A DNA stretch of 34,614 nt from Maricaulis sp963976135 (GTDB lineage: Bacteria > Pseudomonadota > Alphaproteobacteria > Caulobacterales > Maricaulaceae), in assembly GCF_963976135.1 (NCBI RefSeq), contig NZ_CAXBKN010000023.1:1-34614 (forward strand). Direction: 5' to 3'. Position numbers and translations under genes: made by a program. This document shows positions 1-8,684 of the stretch, piece by piece. Positions within the stretch are counted from its first letter, which is position 1. Every line of letters begins with the position of its first letter. Under the pieces are notes generated by a model. That model had not been told where the DNA came from. It searched no databases and was given only the letters and a program-made list of their open reading frames with translations.

Positions 1-5
1 GAGTT

Positions 6-51
6 ATAATTGACGCATTATCGTTATAATGATCGTTAAAGCGTCAATTAT
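6..51. repeat. AT-rich inverted repeat beyond the folE stop
   Basis: An 11-bp perfect inverted repeat (6-16 and 41-51, arm ATAATTGACGC) encloses a 24-nt core that holds a second 6-bp inverted repeat (16-21 CATTAT with 26-31 ATAATG). The stretch is strikingly AT-rich beside its GC-rich surroundings and lies just downstream of folE. It could be an operator or promoter element for a gene to the left of the window, or a structured 3' end of folE. No T-tract typical of an intrinsic terminator follows on either strand. The function is unknown. Confidence 0.4.
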
Positions 52-71
52 GAAGCATTAAGGCGGCCGAA

Positions 72-695
72 TCAGGCCTTTTCGGCGAGGCGCATGAAGC
101 GGTCGCGCAGATTGGCGTCGGTCTTGAATTCGCCGGTAAAGGTCGAGGTGATGGTCGACACATTCGGGTGATGCACGCCGCGCGTCGTCATGCACTGATG
201 CTTGGCATCGATCAGGATGGCAACGCCACGTGGATTCATCGCATCCATCAACGCATCGGCGATCTGGGCGGTCATGGTTTCCTGGGTCTGCATGCGTTTG
301 CAGAAGATCTCGACGACGCGGGCAATCTTGGAAATCCCGACGACGGCGGCCGATGGCAGATAGGCGACATGCGCCACGCCCATGATTGGCGCGAGATGGT
401 GTTCGCAATGGCTCTCGACATCGATATTGGTCAGCATGACCATATCGTCATAGCCCTGCACATCCTCGAACGTCTTGCCGAGCGCCGCAGCCGGGTCGGC
501 GCCATAGCCGGAGAACCATTCCTCATACGCCTTGGCGACGCGCTTGGGCGTGTCGAGCAGGCCTTCGCGGGCCGGATCATCACCGGCCCAGGCAATCAGC
601 GTGCGGACCGCTTCCTCGGCTTCGTGGCGGGAAGGGCGAACGGGTTTCGCCTCGGTCAGGCGGGCAGAATCTGTAGTCACAGCGTCCATCTCCAT
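72..695 (-). CDS. folE: GTP cyclohydrolase I (FolE)
   Basis: Cytosolic enzyme converting GTP to dihydroneopterin triphosphate, the first step of tetrahydrofolate synthesis. The 207-aa product has the family length and hallmarks: zinc ligands in ESHCEHH (Cys97, His99/100) and KHQC (Cys168), plus the LAPIMGVAHVAYLP core. The open frame runs upstream to 875, but that extension is Arg-rich and unlike the family. I start at the ATG ending at 695. A GAAAGGA ribosome site (699-705) lies only 3 nt before it, and 9 nt before a second ATG at 689, so 689 is equally possible. A 6-bp hairpin (720-725 with 731-736) lies in the leader. Divergent from cysS. Confidence 0.95.
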   Translation of the reverse strand: MEMDAVTTDSARLTEAKPVRPSRHEAEEAVRTLIAWAGDDPAREGLLDTPKRVAKAYEEWFSGYGADPAAALGKTFEDVQGYDDMVMLTNIDVESHCEHHLAPIMGVAHVAYLPSAAVVGISKIARVVEIFCKRMQTQETMTAQIADALMDAMNPRGVAILIDAKHQCMTTRGVHHPNVSTITSTFTGEFKTDANLRDRFMRLAEKA

Positions 696-926
696 GGATC
701 CTTTCGTTGTCGGGTCGGCTCTGCCATCAGGGCAGATTCCGTAGTGCCGGTTTCCGGATCGGGGATGGACAGTCTGGCGATTTCGCCGCCAAATCCGTAT
801 ACCCACCGTGTCCACGCTTGCGCGTCGGGAAGCATTTAGGCCTTCCCTGTGGCAATTCCAATGATATGACCGCATCCGAATGATACATTTTTCAGCAATG
901 ACCTATTGAGCGAACGGAAATTTCCC

Positions 927-2318
927 ATGGCATCCCTCACCCTTTTCGACACGATGGCCCGCCACAAACGGCCGTTCGAACCGATCGATCCGGACCGGGT
1001 GACGATGTATGTCTGTGGCCCAACTGTTTATAATTACGCACATATCGGCAATGCCCGGCCTGTGGTCGTGTTTGATGTCCTGTATCGTATTCTACGCCGG
1101 GAATTCGGCGTGGATCACGTCGCCTATGCGCGCAATATCACCGATGTCGACGACAAGATCATCGCCGCGGCCAGGGAACTCGGCGAGCCGATGTCCGAGA
1201 TCACCGAGAAATTCGCAGCGATCTACAATGCCGACATGGCCGCACTGGGGGCCCTGCCGCCCACCATCACGCCGAAAGCGACGGAACATATCGGCCAGAT
1301 GATCGGCATGATCCAGTCCCTGGTCTATGGCGGTCATGCCTATGAGGCGGACGGACATGTCCTGTTCGATGTCGATTCCTTCGAGAAATACGGCAAGCTC
1401 TCCAATCGCGATCTCGACGACATGATTGCCGGCGCCCGTGTCGAAATCGCCTCCTACAAGCGTAATCCGGCCGATTTCGTGCTGTGGAAGCCGGCCGCTG
1501 ATGACGAGCCAGGCTGGGACAGCCAGTGGGGCCGGGGCCGTCCGGGCTGGCATCTGGAATGTTCCGCCATGAGCGCGGCGCATCTCGGCGACACGATCGA
1601 TATCCATGGCGGCGGCGTTGATCTCGTCTTCCCGCATCATGAGAACGAGATCGCCCAGTCGGTCTGCGCCCATGACGGTGCGCCGATGGCGAATTACTGG
1701 CTCCATAACGGCTTCCTCACCATGGGAACCGACAAGATGTCGAAATCCCTCGGCAATGTTCAGCTCGTCCATGATCTCACGGAGCATTATTCCGGCGAGG
1801 TGCTGCGCTATGCCCTGCTGACCGCGCATTATCGCGCGCCGCTGACCTGGACCACCGACCTGCTCACCAAAACCCGCCGCGCCCTCGACCGCATTTATGG
1901 CGTATTGCGCCGGCTCGGTGATGTCGAAGCCGCCGGGACCGAGGCACCCGAGGCCTTCCTCGAAGCGCTGTATGATGATCTCAACACGCCGAAAGCCCTG
2001 TCGGAATTGTTCCAGATCGCCGGCGAGGCCAATAAGGCCGAAACCGATGCGGACAAGGCGCGCGCCAAGGGTGAATTGCTCGCTGCCGGCGCATTGCTGG
2101 GTATCGGCCAGGGCGACCCGGATGAATGGTTCGGCCTCAACGAGCTCGATGCTGCCGAACGCGCCGCGATCGATGATCTCATCGTCAAGCGTCAGATCGC
2201 CCGCGAGACCAAGGACTGGGCCGCGGCCGACGCCGTGCGCGCCGAGCTGACCGCTCTCAATGTCCAGGTCGATGATGGCCCGGAAGGCTCGACCTGGCGC
2301 AAGCTGGAGCAGGCCTGA
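927..2318 (+). CDS. cysS: Cysteinyl-tRNA synthetase
   Basis: Class I aminoacyl-tRNA synthetase charging tRNA-Cys. The 463-aa product shows the family motifs in order: zinc ligand in YVCGPTVYN near residue 22, the HIGN form of the HIGH motif, further zinc ligands in HLECSAM and HHENEIAQS, and the KMSKSLGN loop. A C-terminal DALR-like helical region follows. An in-frame TTG at 906 exists, but the ATG at 927 is preceded by ACGGAAA at about 7 nt and begins directly with the family N-terminus (MASLTLFDT). The TGA stop overlaps the next ATG by one base, so the downstream small gene is probably translationally coupled. Confidence 0.96.
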   Translation: MASLTLFDTMARHKRPFEPIDPDRVTMYVCGPTVYNYAHIGNARPVVVFDVLYRILRREFGVDHVAYARNITDVDDKIIAAARELGEPMSEITEKFAAIYNADMAALGALPPTITPKATEHIGQMIGMIQSLVYGGHAYEADGHVLFDVDSFEKYGKLSNRDLDDMIAGARVEIASYKRNPADFVLWKPAADDEPGWDSQWGRGRPGWHLECSAMSAAHLGDTIDIHGGGVDLVFPHHENEIAQSVCAHDGAPMANYWLHNGFLTMGTDKMSKSLGNVQLVHDLTEHYSGEVLRYALLTAHYRAPLTWTTDLLTKTRRALDRIYGVLRRLGDVEAAGTEAPEAFLEALYDDLNTPKALSELFQIAGEANKAETDADKARAKGELLAAGALLGIGQGDPDEWFGLNELDAAERAAIDDLIVKRQIARETKDWAAADAVRAELTALNVQVDDGPEGSTWRKLEQA

Positions 2319-2614
2319 TGGCGCTCACCGGTTTCAACGTCCTGGTCCAGGTCGAGGATGCGGTCGGTGAGGGCTTCGTCACCTATGGCGTCGTCGCTGC
2401 CGACAAGGACCAGGCCTGCAAGCTGGCCGCCGGCGCGGCCCAGGCCGAGGGTTTCTGGAATGTCGAGATCGACGAGGCCTGGTGTCCCGAGGGCGTTGAT
2501 CCGGCCGATCTTGGCGATGTCCCCGAAGTGCTCGGCCGCACCGAACCGACCTATCTCGACGAGGATGAACTCGATGAAGCCGACGAGCTGGCTGCGGATG
2601 ATGACGAGGAATAG
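2318..2614 (+). CDS. Small acidic hypothetical protein coupled to cysS
   Basis: A 98-aa protein of no recognised family. It begins in a TGATG overlap with the cysS stop, which implies translational coupling and co-expression. The N-terminal part (about residues 5-60) looks like a compact alternating strand/helix fold, with a Trp- and Cys-containing segment (GFWNVEIDEAWCPEG). The last 20 residues are almost entirely Asp, Glu, Leu and Ala and are probably disordered. No signal peptide or membrane segment is seen. Codon choice matches its neighbours, so I regard it as a real gene. A function cannot be assigned. Confidence 0.75.
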   Translation: MALTGFNVLVQVEDAVGEGFVTYGVVAADKDQACKLAAGAAQAEGFWNVEIDEAWCPEGVDPADLGDVPEVLGRTEPTYLDEDELDEADELAADDDEE

Positions 2615-2694
2615 GCGGGCCGCCTGAGCGGTATCGCCGCACCCGCCGCGTACATCTGGCGCTGGCGCAGAAAAACACATACATTCACCGCGAT

Positions 2695-3147
2695 ATGAAT
2701 GACGACCTCTATTCCAATGCCGTTCTGCGGCTCGCTGCGGATATCCCGCGCATCGGACGCCTGGCGCGGCCGCAGGCCTCCGTGCGCAAGGTCTCGCGTC
2801 TGTGCGGCTCGGAGATCGAGCTCGATGTCATCGTGCAGTCCGGGCATATTGCCGACCTTGCCCTGCGGGTGAAAGCCTGCGCGCTGGGGCAGGCTTCAGC
2901 CTCGATCCTGGCCCGCGCGGCCGTCGGCGCTTCGCTGCGCGAGCTGGAACTGGCGCGCGACAATCTCAAGGCAATGCTGAAACAATCCGGCCCCGCCCCG
3001 CGTGGCCGTTTCGCCGAGCTGCAATTGCTGCAGAGCGCGCGCGCCTATCCGGCGCGGCATCAATCGATCATGCTCGCCTTCGATGCCGCCGTCGAGGCGG
3101 TGACCCGCGCCACCGCGACCCGCCTCGCAACCCCGCTGACCGGCTAG
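2695..3147 (+). CDS. SufU/NifU-like Fe-S scaffold family protein, degenerate
   Basis: The 150-aa product follows the IscU/SufU fold pattern: RLCGSEIELDV (Cys37) aligns with the CGD motif, KACALGQASAS (Cys62) with the GCxIsxASaS motif, and YPARHQSIMLAFDA with the third-cysteine motif. Only two of the three cluster-binding cysteines remain. The CGD aspartate is Ser39 and the third-Cys position reads as Ser124. From memory, such forms recur in alphaproteobacteria, often beside yidD, so this is probably a stable subfamily, not decay. Whether it holds a cluster is open. It is separated from the preceding small gene by 80 nt and is followed by yidD. Confidence 0.75.
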   Translation: MNDDLYSNAVLRLAADIPRIGRLARPQASVRKVSRLCGSEIELDVIVQSGHIADLALRVKACALGQASASILARAAVGASLRELELARDNLKAMLKQSGPAPRGRFAELQLLQSARAYPARHQSIMLAFDAAVEAVTRATATRLATPLTG

Positions 3148-3295
3148 GGTTGTTCGTACCTGCCCAGCCGGCAGGATGAAGCGGACAGCCCGGAAAAAGC
3201 AGGCAAACCCAACCTCATTTCATTGCGGCTGGCCGCGTGCCTCTCATCTCCATGGTGGACAGGGCGCGGTGCGGCGTTAAAAGGCTTGAATCCAA

Positions 3296-3670
3296 ATGCG
3301 TTCGAGCGACGGGATAAACAAGGCCAGGGGGCCGATGGGATGGCTGATGGTCGGCGCGATCCGCGTCTACCAGTACAGCCTGTCACCGGTTTTCTATGCC
3401 TTTGGCGTGCGGTGCCGCCATGAGCCGACCTGTTCGGCCTATGGTATCGAGGCGATCCGCGCCCAGGGTGGCTGGCGCGGCTTCTGGCTGACCTTTGGTC
3501 GGCTGGGACGTTGCCGTCCGGGTGGAAGCCATGGCTTCGACCCGGCCCCGATTGTTCGCACTCAAGTGCCCTGGTGGGCGGTCTGGCGTTTCAGATCACG
3601 CCCGATGCTCGACACCTCGGATAAGCTTCCGCCGGCAGGCCGCGCCGACGACAAGGACGTAGACCAATGA
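3296..3670 (+). CDS. yidD: YidD membrane protein insertion efficiency factor
   Basis: Small protein thought to help YidC insert inner-membrane proteins. The family block is unmistakable: SLSPVFYAFGVRCRHEPTCS with Cys40 and Cys46, followed by GWRGFWLTFGRLGRCRPGGS and GFDP. The N-terminal segment around GWLMVGAIRVYQ is the amphipathic membrane-binding helix. At 124 aa it is longer than most homologues because of a polar tail of about 40 residues. The start could also be the internal ATG at residue 14 (MGWLMVG). Its TGA overlaps the thrS ATG by 4 nt (ATGA), so the two are translationally coupled. Confidence 0.92.
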   Translation: MRSSDGINKARGPMGWLMVGAIRVYQYSLSPVFYAFGVRCRHEPTCSAYGIEAIRAQGGWRGFWLTFGRLGRCRPGGSHGFDPAPIVRTQVPWWAVWRFRSRPMLDTSDKLPPAGRADDKDVDQ

Positions 3671-5601
3671 TCAATATTACGCTTCCCGATGGTTCCAGCC
3701 GCGAATTGCCCGATGGCGCCACGCCAATGGACCTGGCCGAGAACATCTCGAAATCCCTCGCCAAGGTGGCGATGATCGCCAAGGTGAATGGCGATGACTG
3801 GGATCTGATGCGGCCGCTGCCCGGCAGTTGTTCCGTTGCCCTGGTGACGCGCAAGGATGAAGAGGCCCTCGAGGTCATCCGCCACGATACGGCGCATATT
3901 CTCGCCCAGGCGGTGCAGGATCTCTTCCCCGGCACGCAGGTCACGATCGGCCCCTCGATCGAGGACGGCTTCTATTATGATTTCGCCCGCGACGAGCCCT
4001 TCTCGACGGAGGATTTCGCCGCGATCGAAAAGCGCATGGCCGAGATCGTTGATGCCGACTTGCCCTTCGAGCGCGAGGAGATGGAGCGCAATGCCGCCAT
4101 CGCCCTGTTCGAGAAAATGGGAGAGACCTACAAGGCCGAGCTGATCCGCGATCTGCCCGAGAGCGAGACGATCACGATCTATCGCCAGGGCGAATGGTTC
4201 GATCTGTGCCGCGGGCCGCATTTGCCCTCGACGGGCAAGATCGGCAAGGCGTTCAAACTGATGAAGGTGGCCGGTGCCTATTGGCGCGGCGATCATCGCA
4301 ACGCCATGCTGCAGCGCATCTACGGCACGGCCTGGGCCGACGACAAACAGCTCAAGGCGCATCTCTTCCGCCTGGAAGAAGCCGAGAAGCGCGATCACCG
4401 CCGTCTCGGCCGCCAGATGGAATTGTTCCATTTCCAGGAAGAAGCCCAGGGCCAGGTCTTCTGGCACCCGGCCGGCTGGCGTCTCTATCGCACGGTGACG
4501 AGCTATATGCGCCGGCGTCTGGAAGCCAATGGCTATCAGGAAATCCGTACGCCCCAGCTGATGGACCGGAAATTCTGGGAAGCCTCGGGCCATTGGGACA
4601 AGTATCGCGAGAACATGTTCATCTCCTCGATCGACCAGGAAGAGAAAATCCTGGCCGTCAAGCCGATGAATTGTCCCTGCCATGTCCAGGTCTTCAACCA
4701 GGGCCAGAAATCCTATCGCGACCTGCCGCTGCGCCTGGCCGAATTCGGTTCCTGCCACCGCTATGAGCCGTCCGGTTCCCTGCATGGCCTGATGCGCGTG
4801 CGCGGCTTCGTCCAGGATGACGCCCATATTTTCTGCACGGTCGAGCAGATCGTCGACGAGGTGAAGGCCTTCTGCGAACTCCTCAAATCGGTCTATGCCG
4901 ATTTCGGTTTCGAGGAGCCGCGGGTCAAATTCGCCGACCGTCCGGAACAGCGCGTCGGGTCCGACGCGGTCTGGGACAAGGCCGAGGCAGCGCTGCGCAC
5001 GGCAGCCGAGGCCTCCGGTCTCGATTTCGAATACAATCCCGGCGATGGTGCCTTTTACGGGCCCAAGCTCGATTTCGTCGTCAAGGATGCAATCGGCCGC
5101 GAATGGCAGACGGGCACGATCCAGTGCGACTTCAATCTGCCCGAACGCCTCGACGCCCATTATATCGGCGATGACAATGACAAGCATCGTCCGGTCATGC
5201 TGCATCGGGCCATTCTCGGCTCGCTGGAGCGTTTCCTCGGCGTGCTGCTGGAAAACTACGCCGGCAAGCTGCCCTTCTGGCTGGCGCCGCGCCAGGTCGT
5301 GATCGCGACGATCACCTCCGACGCCGATCCCTATGCCGAACAGGTGCTGGCCGCCATGAAGGCCGCCGGCCTGAATGCCGAGACCGATCTTCGCAATGAG
5401 AAGATCAACTACAAGGTCCGCGAACATTCGGTGGGCAAGATCCCGGTGATCGCCGTGATCGGGCGCAAGGAAGCCGAAGAGGGCACGCTCGCCCTGCGCT
5501 TCCTCGGCGAAGAGGGAAACAAGCAGGAAGTGCTGCCGCTGGCCGAGGCCATCGCACGTTTGTGCGACGATGCGCTGGCACCCGATCTGAAACGCAGCTG
5601 A
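3667..5601 (+). CDS. thrS: Threonyl-tRNA synthetase
   Basis: Class II synthetase charging tRNA-Thr. The 644-aa length is normal. Domains in order: TGS (about 1-62), the editing domain with HDTAH near residue 75 and the CRGPHLPSTG segment, the catalytic core with zinc ligands in MNCPCHV, DDAHIFC and RPVMLHRAI, the class II motif 3 block LGSLERFLGVLLENY, and the C-terminal anticodon-binding domain (about 545-640, with EHSVGKIPVIAVIG). The ATG overlaps the yidD stop by 4 nt. No T-box or other leader control is visible, which fits location inside an operon. Confidence 0.97.
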   Translation: MINITLPDGSSRELPDGATPMDLAENISKSLAKVAMIAKVNGDDWDLMRPLPGSCSVALVTRKDEEALEVIRHDTAHILAQAVQDLFPGTQVTIGPSIEDGFYYDFARDEPFSTEDFAAIEKRMAEIVDADLPFEREEMERNAAIALFEKMGETYKAELIRDLPESETITIYRQGEWFDLCRGPHLPSTGKIGKAFKLMKVAGAYWRGDHRNAMLQRIYGTAWADDKQLKAHLFRLEEAEKRDHRRLGRQMELFHFQEEAQGQVFWHPAGWRLYRTVTSYMRRRLEANGYQEIRTPQLMDRKFWEASGHWDKYRENMFISSIDQEEKILAVKPMNCPCHVQVFNQGQKSYRDLPLRLAEFGSCHRYEPSGSLHGLMRVRGFVQDDAHIFCTVEQIVDEVKAFCELLKSVYADFGFEEPRVKFADRPEQRVGSDAVWDKAEAALRTAAEASGLDFEYNPGDGAFYGPKLDFVVKDAIGREWQTGTIQCDFNLPERLDAHYIGDDNDKHRPVMLHRAILGSLERFLGVLLENYAGKLPFWLAPRQVVIATITSDADPYAEQVLAAMKAAGLNAETDLRNEKINYKVREHSVGKIPVIAVIGRKEAEEGTLALRFLGEEGNKQEVLPLAEAIARLCDDALAPDLKRS

Positions 5602-5623
5602 TCTGACGCGGGCGGCACTGACG

Positions 5624-6835
5624 ATGGCACAGGGGCAAAACAGGGTCGGATGGGTTGGCATAATTGCCTTCACGCTCGCCTTGCCCTGGTCCATCGCCGG
5701 TGGTGGCTTGCTGCCGCCCATGGCGGCCTTGCTGGCGATGATCGCCTTTCCGGTCGACGCGCATTTCTGGCGGCCGCGTCCGGTCTCCCTGCCCCTGGTC
5801 TTTGGCGGTCTCTTCCTGACCTGGGTCGGGATCAGCTTCCTGTGGTCGCCTTATGACAATCCGGATCAATTGCCCAAAACCCTGATCGGTATTCCACTCT
5901 ATCTCCTGCTGGTTCTACGGGTGGGCGGTCTGGAGGGGCGGTGGCGTTCACGCACCGAGGCGTCGATCATTTTCCTGGTGATTGCGCTCGGGCTGTTCCT
6001 GCTGGCCGAGACCCTGTCTGGCGGTGCCATGACCCTGGACTACAAGATCGCCATGGAAGGTTATGGCGATCTGCCCGAGACGGAAGTGATGGTCTATGTC
6101 AATCGCGGGCTGGGGCATGCCGCCGTGCCGCTTCTCCTGCTGGCTGGCCCGGCAGCGCTGATCGCCTACCGGGCCGAAGGATTGGTGGTTGGTGTCGTTG
6201 TGATGCTGCTCGCCGCCATCGGCGCTTTCAGCTTCGGCACCGAAGTGAACGCTGTTGCGTTCCTTTTTGGGTCGGTGGCGGCCTTGCTGACAGTTTTCTG
6301 GCCGCGCGCGATGACGGCAGGTGTCTTTGGAAGCGTTGCCGGCGGCGTACTTGTCGTGCCGGTCGTGCTGCCGGGTCTGATCGGCGCGCTGCCGGCCGGC
6401 CTGCGCGACAGCTTGCCTCTGTCCTGGCTCTGGCGCCTGGAAATCTGGACCTATGTCAGCGAATTGATCAAGGAAAGGCCCCTGTTCGGATATGGGCTGG
6501 ACGCGTCGCGACCGCTGAATGGCGAGATGGAACTCGCCGGTTACCAGATCGAGAAGCTGCCTATGCATCCACATAATGCCAGCTTGCAGATATGGCTCGA
6601 AACCGGATTGATCGGGGCGGCGCTGTTGACCTGCGCCCTGGTCTTCCTCGGTGGACGCATTGCCAGCGCGCCCGGACTGACGCGCGAACAGGCCGTCGCT
6701 ACGGTCTGGGTGCTGGTCACCTATGTCACCCTGGTTTTGTTTTCCTATGGCGTCTGGCAAGAATGGCATCAGGCTGCGGCGGCCCTGGCCGTGATCGCCG
6801 TTCTCTTCCTCGGCGTTCGAAGGCCTGTCCGATGA
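5624..6835 (+). CDS. O-antigen ligase/polymerase-like membrane protein
   Basis: A 403-aa polytopic inner-membrane protein with about ten hydrophobic segments, of the Wzy_C/WaaL superfamily, whose members ligate or polymerise undecaprenyl-linked glycans on the periplasmic side. The diagnostic block is in the last large loop: PLFGYGLDASRPLNG followed by PMHPHNASLQIWLETGLIG, where the His-x-His-Asn and Glu-x-Gly residues match the family signature. Ligase and polymerase cannot be told apart from sequence alone. It starts 22 nt after thrS and its stop overlaps the following GT2 gene by 4 nt, so the pair belongs to one envelope-glycan unit. Confidence 0.85.
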   Translation: MAQGQNRVGWVGIIAFTLALPWSIAGGGLLPPMAALLAMIAFPVDAHFWRPRPVSLPLVFGGLFLTWVGISFLWSPYDNPDQLPKTLIGIPLYLLLVLRVGGLEGRWRSRTEASIIFLVIALGLFLLAETLSGGAMTLDYKIAMEGYGDLPETEVMVYVNRGLGHAAVPLLLLAGPAALIAYRAEGLVVGVVVMLLAAIGAFSFGTEVNAVAFLFGSVAALLTVFWPRAMTAGVFGSVAGGVLVVPVVLPGLIGALPAGLRDSLPLSWLWRLEIWTYVSELIKERPLFGYGLDASRPLNGEMELAGYQIEKLPMHPHNASLQIWLETGLIGAALLTCALVFLGGRIASAPGLTREQAVATVWVLVTYVTLVLFSYGVWQEWHQAAAALAVIAVLFLGVRRPVR

Positions 6836-7785
6836 GCCAACAGCGTCTCAGCGTCGTCACCGTTTCCTGGATGACCGGACACACCCTCATGGATGCGGTT
6901 GATGCGGTTCTGGCTGCGCCCGGAGTCGATGAATTCGTTCTGGTCAGCCATGAGAACCCGCCGCGCATGGTGGCTGCCCTGCGCAAGCTGGCAGCGAGCC
7001 ATGCGCACTTCGTCCTGATCGAGACGGATGCCAATCTCGGTTTTGCCAAGGGCTGCAATATCGGGGCCCGCGCAGCGAGCGGCGATCTCCTGCTTTTTCT
7101 CAATCCCGACGCGATCCTGGCGCCTGGTTCCGGCGTCCGGCTCAAGCAATCGGCGCTGATGGCCGCAGACCGGCCCTGGATCATCGGCACGCGCATCCTC
7201 AACCGCAATCGCAGCGAGCAGGCCGGTGGCCGGCGCGGCGAACTGACGCCGCGTGCGGCTGCGATCAGCTTCCTGCGGCTTGACCGCCTGATCCCGGGCC
7301 TGCGCAACCTCCACTGGGAAGGCGATCAGCTCCCGGACGCGATGATTGAAGTCCCGACGGTCTCCGGCGCTGCGATGATGATGCGGCGGGATGATTTTCT
7401 CGGGCTTGGTGGTTTCGACGAAGCCTATTTTCTGCATGTCGAAGACATTGATTTGTGCCGCACCGTCCGGGAGGCCGGCGGCAAGGTCTGGTTCGAACCG
7501 CGGGTTCAGATCCTGCATTTCGGAGCGACCAGCCGGGCCAGCCCCTGGCGTGTCGAAACCCATAAGGCGGCCGGTTTCATCAAGTATTTCTGGAAATTCT
7601 ACCCGGGACCGCTGCAGCGCCTGACGACAGCATTGCTGGTCGTGCCGATCTATGGCGCCTTGTGGGGCCGGGTGCTGCTGATTGCCGTGCGCGGCTGGAT
7701 CCATGATCTCGATCGCAGGGTGCGCGCGCGATTCCGCCTGTCGCGGCAACGCCGAGCCCGCAGGGATCGCGACAAGCCGTCCTAG
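6832..7785 (+). CDS. GT2 glycosyltransferase (rhamnosyltransferase-like)
   Basis: A 317-aa GT-A fold transferase probably acting at the cytoplasmic membrane. Visible motifs are the N-terminal VVTVSW strand, NLGFAKGCNIGAR, the nucleotide-sugar/metal site LFLNPDAIL (a DxD equivalent), and the acceptor/catalytic block HVEDIDLCRTVREAGGKVWF. This order is typical of the WcaA/RfbF-like rhamnosyltransferase group, though the sugar cannot be deduced. The frame is open 80 codons upstream, but the ATG in the ATGA overlap with the ligase-like gene is the natural start. Its TAG interlocks with the stop of the convergent HMG-CoA-lyase-like gene in the tetramer CTAG. Confidence 0.88.
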   Translation: MSQQRLSVVTVSWMTGHTLMDAVDAVLAAPGVDEFVLVSHENPPRMVAALRKLAASHAHFVLIETDANLGFAKGCNIGARAASGDLLLFLNPDAILAPGSGVRLKQSALMAADRPWIIGTRILNRNRSEQAGGRRGELTPRAAAISFLRLDRLIPGLRNLHWEGDQLPDAMIEVPTVSGAAMMMRRDDFLGLGGFDEAYFLHVEDIDLCRTVREAGGKVWFEPRVQILHFGATSRASPWRVETHKAAGFIKYFWKFYPGPLQRLTTALLVVPIYGALWGRVLLIAVRGWIHDLDRRVRARFRLSRQRRARRDRDKPS

Positions 7786-8684
7786 GGTGCCGGGAAGCCA
7801 CCGGCGCGCTTGAGCGCCGATTCGACGGGATGCTTCAGCGCCACTTCCTCGAGCCATTTCGCCGTTGCGATCATCCGGCCCAGATCGATGCCGGTTTCGA
7901 AACCGCCGCGCTCGAGCATGTAGACCACGTCTTCCGTCGCGACATTGCCCGTCGCCGCCGGCGCAAACGGACAGCCGCCAATGCCGCCGCAAGACGCATC
8001 GATCACATCGACGCCGGCATCGACCGCCGCGGCGATATTTGCCAGCGCCGTGTTGCGCGTATTGTGGAAATGCATCCGCAGCCGCATATCGCCGCTCTGC
8101 GCGCGCACGATATCGAGGGCCCGGCGCACGCTCCACGGATCGGCCACGCCGATCGTATCGCCGAGCGCGAACTCGCTCGCGCCCGCCGCGCGGGCCCGGC
8201 CCGCCAGCATGCCGAGAATTTTCGGATCGACTTCGCCATCGAAGGGATCGCCAAACGCCACCGAGACCGTCACCGAAACCGGCACGCCCTCGTCATGGGC
8301 AAGGATGGCGATCTTGTCGAACAGGTCGGCGGTCTGTTCGGGCGTCGCATTCTGGTTTTTCAGGCCAAAGCCCGGCGAGGCGACCATCACATAATTGATC
8401 TCGTCACAGCCCGCCTCGAGTGCGCGCCGCAGCCCGCGTTCATTGAGCGCCAGTCCGATATATCTGACCCCGTCCAGCCTCGGTGCCAGCGCCATCACCT
8501 CGGCACTGTCCGCCATCGCCGGCACCAGTTTGGGATGGACAAAGCTCGCCGCCTCCATCCGGTTGACCCCGGCATCGATCAGCCGCGCGATGAATTCGAT
8601 CTTCATCTCGGTCGAGAGCAGGACCGGGTCGTTCTGGAGGCCATCACGTGGCCCGACTTCAACGATTTCAATCTTGCGGGTCAT
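7782..8684 (-). CDS. Hydroxymethylglutaryl-CoA lyase family protein
   Basis: Cytosolic TIM-barrel enzyme of the HMGL-like family. HMG-CoA lyase splits HMG-CoA to acetoacetate and acetyl-CoA in leucine breakdown. The 300-aa product has EVGPRDGLQND at the N-terminus (metal and catalytic Arg/Asp), the metal-binding MHFHNTRNTALANI, and the catalytic-Cys loop GGIGGCPFAPAATGNV. The ATG ending at 8684 overlaps the 3' end of the upstream GT39 gene by 17 nt, so the two are co-transcribed although functionally unrelated. No other leucine-degradation gene is near. Related carboligases share the fold, but the CPFAP loop favours lyase. Confidence 0.9.
   Translation of the reverse strand: MTRKIEIVEVGPRDGLQNDPVLLSTEMKIEFIARLIDAGVNRMEAASFVHPKLVPAMADSAEVMALAPRLDGVRYIGLALNERGLRRALEAGCDEINYVMVASPGFGLKNQNATPEQTADLFDKIAILAHDEGVPVSVTVSVAFGDPFDGEVDPKILGMLAGRARAAGASEFALGDTIGVADPWSVRRALDIVRAQSGDMRLRMHFHNTRNTALANIAAAVDAGVDVIDASCGGIGGCPFAPAATGNVATEDVVYMLERGGFETGIDLGRMIATAKWLEEVALKHPVESALKRAGGFPAP

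Noticed and set aside
10..30. TTGACG and TATAAT resembling a sigma-70 promoter
   Set aside because: The spacer is only about 9 nt, far too short; the similarity follows from the AT-rich palindrome.
36..50. TTAA-N7-ATTA at the window start as a CtrA box
   Set aside because: The second half-site lacks TTAAC on either strand, so it does not match the consensus.
3562..5721. 719-codon minus-strand open frame opposite thrS
   Set aside because: Antisense shadow of a full-length threonyl-tRNA synthetase. No family motif or ribosome site.
7782..7785. Interlocked stop codons CTAG of two convergent genes
   Set aside because: Real but common in compact genomes; no sign of function beyond tight packing.
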